Of a stretch of DNA of 64,000 nt, positions 7,491-15,686 are shown in pieces. A program made the translations under genes and the position numbers. Positions within the stretch are counted from its first letter, which is position 1. Every line of letters begins with the position of its first letter. The notes beneath the pieces were generated by a model that did no database searches, had not been told where the DNA came from, and saw only the letters and a program-made list of their open reading frames with translations. The stretch comes from Shinella granuli (GTDB taxonomy: Bacteria > Pseudomonadota > Alphaproteobacteria > Rhizobiales > Rhizobiaceae), in NCBI RefSeq assembly GCF_004341885.1, contig NZ_SLVX01000005.1, forward strand, positions 278,692-342,691, given 5' to 3'.

Positions 7491-9149
7491 TCATGCTTTC
7501 CCTTCCGCCTTGCCGTAGAGCGCGGCCTGCTCGCCGGTGATATAGCCGTGCCGGACGTCATGGGCGACGGCATCGGCAGGGCGTCTGGACGGATCGCCAT
7601 AGCCGCCGCCACCCGGCAGCGAGAGCACGAGGCGGCGCCCCTCCGGCACGAATTGCAGGCCCTTGCCCTTCAGCACCGTGCCGTCGTCCAGCGCGACGCC
7701 GCCGGGCGCGCCGTCAAGGCCGCCGTCACGACCACGGGCGGGATGGCCGAGACGATCGAACATGGCGGAGAAGCGGAAGGAGAAGCCTTCGGCCGCCTCG
7801 ATCTCGATCATCTGGCCGAGGCCGCCGCGCTGCGCACCGGCACCGCCGGACCCCTCGCGCAGTTCTTTGCGCCAGACGATGACCGGGCCGACATTTTCCG
7901 TCGCCTCGATCGGCATCGTGTGCACGCCGCTCGGGAAGGCCGTGGCATTGAGGCCGTCGAGACTGGCGCGCGCGCCCGAACCGCCGGAATTGAACATCAG
8001 GATTTCCGCACCCTTGCCGCCGATCTGGTCGGAAACCGGGCGCACGCTCATATGCAGGTTCCACAGCGCGCTCGCCCCTTCCGCCGGCACCTGGCCGGGC
8101 AGCGCCTGGTGCAGCGCGCCGAGCACGAGGTCCGGCACGAAATGGCCGAGCACATGGCGCACGGCGACGGGGGCCGGGCGTTTGGCATTGAGGATGCAGC
8201 CTTCCGGCGCGGTGACGTCGAAGGGCGCGAGCGAGGCGGCATTGTTCGGGATTTCCGGCGCCACCACGCATTTGATGCCGTAGCAGGCATAGGCTTTCGC
8301 ATAGACCAGCGGCACGTTGATGCCGAACCGGCTCATGCCCGAGGTGCCATCGAAATCGACCAGCACGTTGTCCGGGCCGATGGTCAGCGTTGCGGCAAGA
8401 TGCACCGGCTCGTCATAGCCGTCGAGATCGAGGCTGTAGGACCAGCTTCCGTGCGGCAGGTTTTTGAGACGCTCCAGTGTCGCCTCGCGGCTGTGCTTGA
8501 GGATGAAGCCGCCGATCAGCGACAGGTCTTCCAGGTTGAATTCCGTCAACATGTCGACGAGACGGCGGTGGCCGGTCTCGTTGCAGGCGGCGAGCGCATG
8601 GAAATCACCGACCACCTTGTCGCTCTCGCGCACATTGTTGCGCACGATATGGATGAGCGTGCGGTTCAATTCGCCGCGCTCGAAGAACTTCATGATCGGG
8701 ATGAAGAGGCCTTCTTCATAGACCTCGCGCGCATCCGGCCCGAAGCCGCGCCCGCCGATATCGACCACATGGGCGGTGGAGGCGAAATAGCCGACCAGCC
8801 TGCCATGATGAAAGGAGGGCGTGACGACGGTGATGTCGTGCAGGTGCCCTGTGCCCTTCCACGGGTCGTTGGTGATGTAGACATCGCCTTCAAAGATGTT
8901 CTCCGGGCCGATGTCGCGGATGAAATGGGCGACGGATTCGGCCATGGCGTTGACATGGCCCGGCGTGCCGGTGACGGCCTGCGCCAGCATGCGGCCTTCG
9001 AGGTCGAAGACCCCGGCGGAGAGATCGCCCGCCTCGCGTACCGAGGTGGAGAAGGCCGTGCGGATCAGCGTCTGCGCCTGCTCCTCGACGACGGAGATCA
9101 GGCGGTTCCACATGACCTGCATGTGAATATCGATCATCGACTGGTTCAT
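7491..9149 (-). CDS. Hydantoinase B/oxoprolinase family protein (HyuB-type subunit)
   Basis: A 552-residue protein of the Hydantoinase_B family. Typical stretches are REAGDLSAGVFDLEGRMLAQ, GDVYITNDPWKGTGHLHDIT, VDFDGTSGMSRFGINVP and the C-terminal LSLPGGGGYGDPSRRP. With HyuA it forms an ATP-dependent cyclic-amide hydrolase (N-methylhydantoin, 5-oxoproline or lactam type) in the cytoplasm. The ATG at 9149 is preceded by GAGGATCGAAGG, 15 nt after the hyuA stop, so the two subunits are co-translated. A second, distinct hyuB lies at 32857-34617. The exact substrate cannot be assigned. Confidence 0.9.
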   Translation of the reverse strand: MNQSMIDIHMQVMWNRLISVVEEQAQTLIRTAFSTSVREAGDLSAGVFDLEGRMLAQAVTGTPGHVNAMAESVAHFIRDIGPENIFEGDVYITNDPWKGTGHLHDITVVTPSFHHGRLVGYFASTAHVVDIGGRGFGPDAREVYEEGLFIPIMKFFERGELNRTLIHIVRNNVRESDKVVGDFHALAACNETGHRRLVDMLTEFNLEDLSLIGGFILKHSREATLERLKNLPHGSWSYSLDLDGYDEPVHLAATLTIGPDNVLVDFDGTSGMSRFGINVPLVYAKAYACYGIKCVVAPEIPNNAASLAPFDVTAPEGCILNAKRPAPVAVRHVLGHFVPDLVLGALHQALPGQVPAEGASALWNLHMSVRPVSDQIGGKGAEILMFNSGGSGARASLDGLNATAFPSGVHTMPIEATENVGPVIVWRKELREGSGGAGAQRGGLGQMIEIEAAEGFSFRFSAMFDRLGHPARGRDGGLDGAPGGVALDDGTVLKGKGLQFVPEGRRLVLSLPGGGGYGDPSRRPADAVAHDVRHGYITGEQAALYGKAEGKA

Positions 9150-9164
9150 GCCTTCGATCCTCGA

Positions 9165-11249
9165 TCAGGTCCGGGTGACGAGCAGGCAGCCGTCGCTCTG
9201 CACGACGGCCCTGAATGCGGCGGTGAGCACGGTGGAGGTCTCGCGCTCGACGATGACGGCCGGCCCCTTGACGACATCGCCGGGCCTCAGGCTCTCGCGC
9301 TCATGGATACCGGCGTCGAGGAAAGCGCCTTGGGCGGCTTCGAACAGGCGGCGGGTTTTTACGGGCGTCACCGCCGCGCCTTCCGCGATGGCGGCGACGC
9401 GCGCGACCGGCGGCAGCGGAGAGCTTGCCTTGACCGACCAACTCACGATCTCGATATCCAGCCCCTCGATGGCGCGGCCGAAAAAGCGCTCGTATTCCAT
9501 TTCGAACAGCGCGGCGATCTTCTGCGCGCTTCCCGCATCGAAGCGGCTGGCGGCGAGCGGCACGGGAATGTCCCAGCCCTGCCCGGCATAGCGCATGAAG
9601 AGCGTGCGTTCGATGACGGGTTCGCCGGTGTCCAACCCGCCCTCGACGAAGCCGAGCGCCTCCACCTCCATGGATTCCACCAGCCGGTTCGCCTCCGCCA
9701 CGTCGAAGCCCGCGAGGCTGAAGACGGCGCTGCGCACGGATTCATACCCGAACGGCGCGCGCAAAAAACCGATGGCGGATCCGACGCCGGCGCCCGGCGG
9801 CACCAGGAAGGTGGAGATGCCCATCTTCTCGCAGAGCCGCGCGGCATGCAGCGGACCGGCGCCGCCGAAGGTGATCATGGTGAAATCGGCGATGTTCTTG
9901 CCGTTTTCGACCGTGTGGACGCGGCCGGCATTGGCCATGTTCTCGTCCACCATCTCGCAGGTGCCGAAGGCAGCAGCCTCCGGATCGAGGCCGATGACGG
10001 CGCCGATATCGTCGGCCATGGCCTGGCGGCTGGCCGCGATGGAAAGCGGAATGGCGCCGCCGGCGAAATTGTCGGGGTCGAGCTTGCCGAGGATGAGGTC
10101 GGCATCCGTCACGGTCGGGTTCCTGCCGCCGCGCTGGTAACAGGCGGGACCAGGCTCGGAGGCGGCGGAATGCGGCCCGACGCGGATCTGGCGCATGCAG
10201 TCGACCGAGGCGATGGAGCCGCCGCCGGCGCCGATCTCCACCATCTCGACGACCGGAATGGAGATCGGCATGCCGGAGCCCTTGCGGAACCGGTAGGTGC
10301 GGGCGACCTCGAAGGTCTTGGCGGTCTTCGGCACCTGGTTCTCGATCAGGCAGATTTTTGCCGTCGTGCCGCCCATGTCGAAGGAGAGTACCGTGTCGAG
10401 GCCGTGGCGCCGCGCGATGTCGGCGGCGAAGATCGCCCCGCCCGCAGGGCCGGATTCGACGAGGCGGACGGGGAATTCCGCGGCGCTTTCGACCGAAACG
10501 ATGCCGCCGCCGGAATGGATCATGAAGACCGGGCAGGAAACGCCGATCTCCTTCAGCGAGACGACGAGGCGGTCGAGATAGGATTTGATCGCCGGCTTCA
10601 CATAGGCATTGGCTGAGACCGTGTTGAAGCGCTCGAATTCCCGCATCTGCGGCGAGACCTCCGAGGAGATCGACACGGAGACATGCGGCAGGTGTTTCAC
10701 GATGGCGTCGCGTACGGCCGCCTCATGCGCGCCATTGGCATAGGCGTGGATGAAGCCGATGGCGACGCTCTCATAACCACCCGCAGCAAGCGCCTCGACG
10801 ACGGCGGAGACCGAGGCCTCGTCGAGCGGCAGCAGAACCTTGCCGGCCGCATTCATGCGCTCGCGCACCACGAAACGATCGGCGCGGGGTATAAGGGCCG
10901 GCGGCAGGGTGATGTTGAGGTCGTATTGTTCGAAACGGTTTTCCGTGCGCATTTCCAGCACGTCGCGAAAGCCTTCCGTCGTGACGAAAGCGGTCTTCGC
11001 GCCGCGCCGCTCGATCAGCGCATTGGTGGCGAGCGTCGTGCCGTGGATCAAGAGATCGATCTCGGAAAGCGCAATGCCGGCAAGGTCCGCGACGGCGGCG
11101 ACCCCCTTGAGGATCGCCCGCTCGGGCGCCGCATAATCGGTCAGCACCTTCGTCGAATGGAGGACGCCGTCGATATCGAGCGCGATGTCGGTGAACGTGC
11201 CGCCGATATCGACGCCGACCCGGCAGTTCCGCGGGCTGTCCTTCACCAT
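9165..11249 (-). CDS. Hydantoinase/oxoprolinase family protein (HyuA-type subunit)
   Basis: A 694-residue subunit. The N-terminal Hydant_A_N motif VGVDIGGTFTDIALD lies near residues 11-25. An actin-like ATP-binding core follows: LSFDMGGTTAKICLIEN, EIGAGGGSIASVD, TFGGAGPLHAARLCE. This is the ATP-using partner of HyuB. The ATG at 11249 is chosen for the GGAG seven bases upstream; an in-frame start at 11297 adds an atypical, weakly supported N-terminus. First gene of the hyuA-hyuB-udh-like-FAD oxidase operon, with a strong GntR-like site about 85 nt upstream. It resembles, but is not identical to, the HyuA at 34631-36709. Confidence 0.9.
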   Translation of the reverse strand: MVKDSPRNCRVGVDIGGTFTDIALDIDGVLHSTKVLTDYAAPERAILKGVAAVADLAGIALSEIDLLIHGTTLATNALIERRGAKTAFVTTEGFRDVLEMRTENRFEQYDLNITLPPALIPRADRFVVRERMNAAGKVLLPLDEASVSAVVEALAAGGYESVAIGFIHAYANGAHEAAVRDAIVKHLPHVSVSISSEVSPQMREFERFNTVSANAYVKPAIKSYLDRLVVSLKEIGVSCPVFMIHSGGGIVSVESAAEFPVRLVESGPAGGAIFAADIARRHGLDTVLSFDMGGTTAKICLIENQVPKTAKTFEVARTYRFRKGSGMPISIPVVEMVEIGAGGGSIASVDCMRQIRVGPHSAASEPGPACYQRGGRNPTVTDADLILGKLDPDNFAGGAIPLSIAASRQAMADDIGAVIGLDPEAAAFGTCEMVDENMANAGRVHTVENGKNIADFTMITFGGAGPLHAARLCEKMGISTFLVPPGAGVGSAIGFLRAPFGYESVRSAVFSLAGFDVAEANRLVESMEVEALGFVEGGLDTGEPVIERTLFMRYAGQGWDIPVPLAASRFDAGSAQKIAALFEMEYERFFGRAIEGLDIEIVSWSVKASSPLPPVARVAAIAEGAAVTPVKTRRLFEAAQGAFLDAGIHERESLRPGDVVKGPAVIVERETSTVLTAAFRAVVQSDGCLLVTRT

Positions 11250-11334
11250 CGCATTCTCCACAGCCGATTTCCTCGCTGCGCTCGCCCCTCCGACCATCCG
11301 GTCTTATGCAGGCTCATTCACCGATAAAATCGGA

Positions 11335-11354
11335 TATATCACTTATCATACATG
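11335..11354. promoter_or_regulatory. Candidate GntR operator upstream of the hydantoinase operon
   Basis: TATATCACTTATCATACATG shares TATCAC and TATCATACA blocks with the site before the GntR gene and TATCACTTAT with the site before the SDR operon. It is in AT-rich DNA 86-105 nt upstream of hyuA, consistent with an operator in or near the promoter. Confidence 0.55.
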
Positions 11355-11640
11355 TGTCAACTTGTGCCGCCCTTGCCGCACCGCCTTCCCCACGCAACAA
11401 CCAGCGCCGATACAGGTGCCGGGCCGCACGATGGCAGGCTTTCGTATCGAACACGAGTCGCCGCCGGCAGCAAGCCCTGCCGGTATGCAGCGGGACGTAA
11501 GTGCAGCGCTTCTTGGAAAACGCACAAGGGGCATGGAAAACGAGCCTTATGGCGGCCGTACGGCGATACCGCGCAGATCGAGGCTGACGCCTTGGCGGTA
11601 TTGCTGTCAGGGCCTGGTTGCCACAGGTCGCTTCCCCCCT

Positions 11641-11673
11641 CGCCGGGCCTACTTCAGGGCGTCAGGCCCGGCG
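11641..11673. terminator. Stem-loop 70 nt beyond pta, possible operon-end structure
   Basis: CGCCGGGCCT (11641-11650) and AGGCCCGGCG (11664-11673) form a perfect 10-bp GC-rich stem with a 13-nt loop, downstream of the last taurine gene. There is no T-tract in the minus-strand direction, so intrinsic termination is uncertain. Confidence 0.4.
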
Positions 11674-11742
11674 AACGGAGCAGGCCGCCAGTCCTGCACC
11701 GGGGCACCGGCCGGGCGTCCGCCCCGCGGTCAATACGGGCGG

Positions 11743-12765
11743 TCACCCCTCCCGCAAGGCCTCTTGCGGATTGGCGCCGGCCTGCACCACCGTGACGGCG
11801 ATCATGTGGAAGACGTCGTCGGCATTGCAGCCGCGCGAAAGGTCGTTGGCGGGCTTGGCAAGGCCCTGCAGGATCGGGCCGATGGCGGTGGCGCCGCCGA
11901 TGCGCTGGGCGATCTTGTAGCCGATATTGGCGGCGTCGAGGTTCGGGAAGACGAAGACATTGGCCGCGCCGTTGAGCGCCGACTGCGGCGCCTTGGCGGC
12001 GCTGACGGCCTCGACGAAGGCAGTATCGAACTGCAACTCGCCGTCGATTACGAGGCCGGGCGCGGCGTCCTGCGCGAGCCGCGTCGCCTCCACCACCTTG
12101 GAGACGCGCTCATGCGCGGCGCTGCCGGCCGTCGAGAAGGAAAGCATCGCCACCTTCGCCGGCTTGCCGGCCAGCGCCTCGAAGGAGCGCGCCGAGGTGA
12201 CGGCGATATCGGCAAGGCCCGCCGCGTCGGGATCGACCACGAGGCCGCAATCGGCAAAGACGAAGGCCCCCTTCTTCACATGGTGCGAGGCGCACAGCAT
12301 CATCAGGAAGAAACTCGACACCAGACCGACGCCCGGCGCACGCCCGATGGTCTGGAGCGCGGCACGCACCGTGTCGGCGGTGGTCGCGACCGCCCCGCCC
12401 ACCGTGCCGTCCGCCTCCCCCTCGCGCACCATCATGGCGGCGAAGACGAGCGGCGTGCACACCGCCTCGGCCGCCGCGGCCTCGTCGACGCCCTTGCTCC
12501 TGCGAAGCGCATGATAGGCGGCGGCGAGACGCGGCCTTAGCGGAGACGTCGCCGGGTCCCCGATGCGGATCTCCTCCGTCGCAGCACCGGCCGCCGCCAG
12601 CCGCTCCTCGACGGCTTTCCGATTGCCGACGAGCGTGATCGTGGCGATACCCGCACGCACGGCCCGCAAGGCCGCCTCGACGACGCGCGGATCCTCCCCC
12701 TCGGCGAGCACGATGTGGCGCGGCGCGGCTTTCGCGGCTTCGAGAATGCGGTCGAGCGGTTTCAT
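11743..12765 (-). CDS. pta: Phosphate acetyltransferase (short form)
   Basis: A 340-residue PTA_PTB domain protein (MKPLDRILEAAKAAPRHIVLAEGEDPRVVEAALRA..., GLVVDPDAAGLADIAVTSAR, ANVFVFPNLDAANIGYKIAQR, ILQGLAKPANDLSRGC). It lacks the N-terminal DRTGG extension of E. coli Pta, as usual for the short alphaproteobacterial enzyme. It converts acetyl phosphate plus CoA into acetyl-CoA and phosphate. Its start overlaps the transporter stop by one base (TGATG). Lying last in the tau operon behind xsc, it must process the acetyl phosphate that Xsc releases from sulfoacetaldehyde. Confidence 0.93.
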   Translation of the reverse strand: MKPLDRILEAAKAAPRHIVLAEGEDPRVVEAALRAVRAGIATITLVGNRKAVEERLAAAGAATEEIRIGDPATSPLRPRLAAAYHALRRSKGVDEAAAAEAVCTPLVFAAMMVREGEADGTVGGAVATTADTVRAALQTIGRAPGVGLVSSFFLMMLCASHHVKKGAFVFADCGLVVDPDAAGLADIAVTSARSFEALAGKPAKVAMLSFSTAGSAAHERVSKVVEATRLAQDAAPGLVIDGELQFDTAFVEAVSAAKAPQSALNGAANVFVFPNLDAANIGYKIAQRIGGATAIGPILQGLAKPANDLSRGCNADDVFHMIAVTVVQAGANPQEALREG

Positions 12766-13802
12766 CAGGCGTGCCCCAGATAGTGAATGCCGACGAGGAT
12801 GAAGAGGGCGATGAAGGCGGTCTCGGCGACGATGAGCGCGACGGCATCGCCGCCGACATCGAGCACCCGGCGCAGCGACGTGCGCATGCCGACCGCCACG
12901 ATGCCGGCGAGCAGCGCCCAGCGCGAGGTCTCCATGCCGGCCGCCGCGACCAGTTCAGGCACGAGGCCGAAGGAGTTGAGCGCGGCGAAGACCAGGAAGG
13001 CGACGACGAAGCCGGGCAAGAGCGGCGGACGTTTTCCAGCCTCGCCCTCCGGCTGCGGCACGCTGCGCAGCGAGAGCGAATAGACCAGCACGACCGGCGC
13101 CAGCATGGTGACGCGGATCAGCTTGACCAGGGTCGCGGTCTCCCCCGCTTCCGGCGAGACGGAAAAGCCGGCGCCGACGACCTGCGCCACGTCATGGATG
13201 GTGCCGCCGAAGAAGATGCCGGTCGCCCGCGCATCGAGCCCCATGGTCTGGGCGATGATCGGATAGGCGATCATGGCGAGCGTCGAGAGCACGGTGACGG
13301 AGAGCACGGTGAAGATCAGGTTGCGCTCGGAGAACTCGTTCTTCGGCAGCACGGCGGCAATCGCCATCGCCGCGGAAGCGCCGCAGATCGCGACGGAGCC
13401 GCTGGTCAGCAGCGCCAGCCGCCAACCGCGGCCGAGCAGTTTCGCCGCAAGCAGGCCGAAGCCGATGGTGGCGACGAGCGCCGAGATGAGCAGCAGGATG
13501 GTGCCGGCGCCGAGCCCGATCAGGAGATCGACGCTGATGCGCATGCCGAGCAGCGCGACGCCGATGCGCAGCACATGCTTGGCGCAGAAATCGATACCGG
13601 CGACGCATCGCCCCTCCTCCGAGAGGAAGTGAAAGGCGATGCCGAGCAGGAGCGCCATGAGCATGGCCGGTGCGCCGTAATGGTCGGACAGGAACTGCGC
13701 GGCCACGGCCACGGCGGCGGTGACGGCAAAGCCCGGCCAGTAGGTGGAAAATCCGGCGGGCATGCCGCGGAAACGGTCTTGGACGGAGGCGGCGAAGGTC
13801 AT
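12765..13802 (-). CDS. YeiH-family putative sulfate/sulfite exporter (TauZ-like)
   Basis: A 345-residue polytopic membrane protein of the YeiH (UPF0324) family. It has about ten hydrophobic segments, including the family-typical LMALLLGIAFHFL, FCAKHVLRIGVALLGMRI and GGTIHDVAQVVGAGF. Members next to xsc are thought to export the sulfite or sulfate formed during organosulfonate breakdown; that role is inferred from family context. The ATG at 13802 has GGAACG upstream. It is translationally coupled to pta (1-nt overlap) and lies 72 nt after xsc. No sulfite dehydrogenase gene is visible nearby, so sulfite oxidation must be encoded elsewhere or sulfite itself is exported. Confidence 0.85.
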   Translation of the reverse strand: MTFAASVQDRFRGMPAGFSTYWPGFAVTAAVAVAAQFLSDHYGAPAMLMALLLGIAFHFLSEEGRCVAGIDFCAKHVLRIGVALLGMRISVDLLIGLGAGTILLLISALVATIGFGLLAAKLLGRGWRLALLTSGSVAICGASAAMAIAAVLPKNEFSERNLIFTVLSVTVLSTLAMIAYPIIAQTMGLDARATGIFFGGTIHDVAQVVGAGFSVSPEAGETATLVKLIRVTMLAPVVLVYSLSLRSVPQPEGEAGKRPPLLPGFVVAFLVFAALNSFGLVPELVAAAGMETSRWALLAGIVAVGMRTSLRRVLDVGGDAVALIVAETAFIALFILVGIHYLGHA

Positions 13803-13874
13803 GGTGTCGTTCCGTTCGCTTGCGGAAACCTTGCCCGCCCGGATTTCCCGGGCGGGACATGGATCATGGGGCGA

Positions 13875-15650
13875 TCAGGCCCGCGGCTGGGGACGCATGT
13901 CGGCGCGGTCGATGCCGGCGACCGGCACCGGCTTCTTCATGGCGTCGCGGCGGAAGGGTTCGCCGAGTTCCTGGTTGAGGATGACCTCGACGAAGGTCGT
14001 CACGCCCTTCTTCTGGTCGGCGATGGCATTCGACAGCGCCTCGGTAAGCGCGGCCGGCGTATCGACGGCGACGCCCTTCAGCCCGCAGCCCTCGGCCACC
14101 TTGGCGTAGCTGAGATTGGGGTTGAGCTCCGTGCCGACGAAATTGTTGGCGTACCACAGCGTCGTGTTGCGCTTTTCCGCACCCCACTGGTAATTGCGGA
14201 AGATCACCATGGTGATCGCCGGCCAGCCCTCGCGGCCGATCGAGCCCATCTCGTTCATCGAGATGCCGAAGGCGCCGTCGCCGGCAAAGCCGACGACCGG
14301 CACGTCCGGGCAGCCGATCTTGGCGCCGACGATCGACGGGAAACCGTAGCCGCAGGGGCCGAACATGCCGGGCGCGAGATACTTCCGGCCCTGTTCGAAG
14401 GTCGGGTAGGCATTGCCGATCGCGCAATTGTTGCCGATGTCGGTGGAGATGATCGCCTCCTTCGGCAGCGCGGCCTGGATCGCCCGCCAGGCCTGGCGCG
14501 GCGACATGCGGTTCGGCTCGCGGTTGCGGGCGCTCTCGTTCCATTCGGTGCCGACATCGTCGTCCTCGTGGTCCATCGAGGAGAGCTGCTGCTGCCAGGC
14601 CGAGCGGGTCTGGTGGATCGCCGCCTTGCGCTCCTCACGGCCGGCATCGCCGGCGGAGGGGGAGAGCTGCTCGAGGATCTGGCCGGCCACCTGTTTCGCG
14701 TCGCCGCAGATGCCGACCGTCACCTTCTTGGTGAGGCCGATGCGGTCGGCGTTGATGTCGACCTGGATGATCGCGGCATCCTTCGGCCAGTAGTCGATGC
14801 CGTAGCCCGGCAGGGTGGAGAAGGGATTGAGGCGCGTTCCGAGCGCCAGCACGACGTCGGCCCTGGAGATCAGCTCCATCGCCGCCTTGGAGCCATTGTA
14901 GCCGAGCGGGCCGACCGCGAGGCGATGGCTGCCCGGGAAGGCGTCGTTGTGCTGATAGCCGCAGCAGACCGGCGCATCGAGCCGTTCGGCAAGCTTCATG
15001 GATGCGCCGATCGCCCCGCCGATGACGACGCCGGCCCCGTTGAGGATGACCGGGAACTTCGCCTCCGACAGCAGCTTCGCCGCTTCGGTGATCGCCTGCG
15101 GGCCGCCGGCCGGGCGCTCGAAACGCACGATGGAGGGCAGGTCGACGTCGATCACCTGGGTCCAGTAGTCACGCGGGATGTTGATCTGCGCCGGGGCACA
15201 GCCGCGCCAGGCCTTCTCGATGACGCGGTTCAGCACTTCGGGAATGCGCGAGGGATCGCGCACCTCCTCCTGGTAGCAGACCATCTCCTCGAACATTGCC
15301 ATCTGGTCGACTTCCTGGAAGCCGCCCTGGCCGATCGTCTTGTTGGCGGCCTGGGGCGTCACCATCAGGAGCGGCGTGTGGTTCCAGTAGGCGGTCTTGA
15401 TCGCCGTGATGAAGCCGGTGACGCCGGGGCCGTTCTGGCCGATGGCGATCGACATGGTGCCCGTCGCGCGGCTGAAGCCGTCGGCCATCATGCCGGCATT
15501 GGTCTCGTGCGCGCAGTCCCAGAATGTGATGCCGGCCTTCGGGAAGAGGTCCGACACCGGCATCATGGCCGAGCCGATGATGCCGAAGGCATGTTCGAGC
15601 CCATGCATCTGGAGAACTTTGACGAAGGCTTCCTCGGTGGTCATTTTCAT
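13875..15650 (-). CDS. xsc: Sulfoacetaldehyde acetyltransferase
   Basis: A 591-residue thiamine-diphosphate enzyme matching Xsc in length and wording. The N-terminal MTTEEAFVKVLQMHGLEHAFGIIGSAMMPVSDLFP is followed by the catalytic Glu49 in AHETNAG. The ThDP-binding GDG begins near residue 458 and is closed by N486. Xsc splits sulfoacetaldehyde with phosphate into acetyl phosphate and sulfite, the key C-S bond cleavage in taurine dissimilation. GGAAGCAGCC precedes the ATG at 15650 (a second ATG lies two codons in). It follows tauXY and precedes the exporter and pta in the same operon, which fixes the pathway. Confidence 0.96.
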   Translation of the reverse strand: MKMTTEEAFVKVLQMHGLEHAFGIIGSAMMPVSDLFPKAGITFWDCAHETNAGMMADGFSRATGTMSIAIGQNGPGVTGFITAIKTAYWNHTPLLMVTPQAANKTIGQGGFQEVDQMAMFEEMVCYQEEVRDPSRIPEVLNRVIEKAWRGCAPAQINIPRDYWTQVIDVDLPSIVRFERPAGGPQAITEAAKLLSEAKFPVILNGAGVVIGGAIGASMKLAERLDAPVCCGYQHNDAFPGSHRLAVGPLGYNGSKAAMELISRADVVLALGTRLNPFSTLPGYGIDYWPKDAAIIQVDINADRIGLTKKVTVGICGDAKQVAGQILEQLSPSAGDAGREERKAAIHQTRSAWQQQLSSMDHEDDDVGTEWNESARNREPNRMSPRQAWRAIQAALPKEAIISTDIGNNCAIGNAYPTFEQGRKYLAPGMFGPCGYGFPSIVGAKIGCPDVPVVGFAGDGAFGISMNEMGSIGREGWPAITMVIFRNYQWGAEKRNTTLWYANNFVGTELNPNLSYAKVAEGCGLKGVAVDTPAALTEALSNAIADQKKGVTTFVEVILNQELGEPFRRDAMKKPVPVAGIDRADMRPQPRA

Positions 15651-15686
15651 GGCTGCTTCCTTTCCTTCGGAATTGGTTTCAATGGG

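Larger units (their letters stand above)
11250..11742. other. Gene-free 493-bp intergenic region
   Basis: Between hyuA (starting leftwards) and the end of pta. Apart from the GntR-like site at 11335-11354 and the hairpin at 11641-11673 I find no convincing gene: open frames here lack ribosome sites and family resemblance. It marks the border between the hydantoinase and taurine operons. Confidence 0.6.

Noticed and set aside
7146..10616. An 1156-codon plus-strand frame across hyuA and hyuB
   Set aside because: Antisense to two well-supported hydantoinase genes; low complexity and no recognisable domain.
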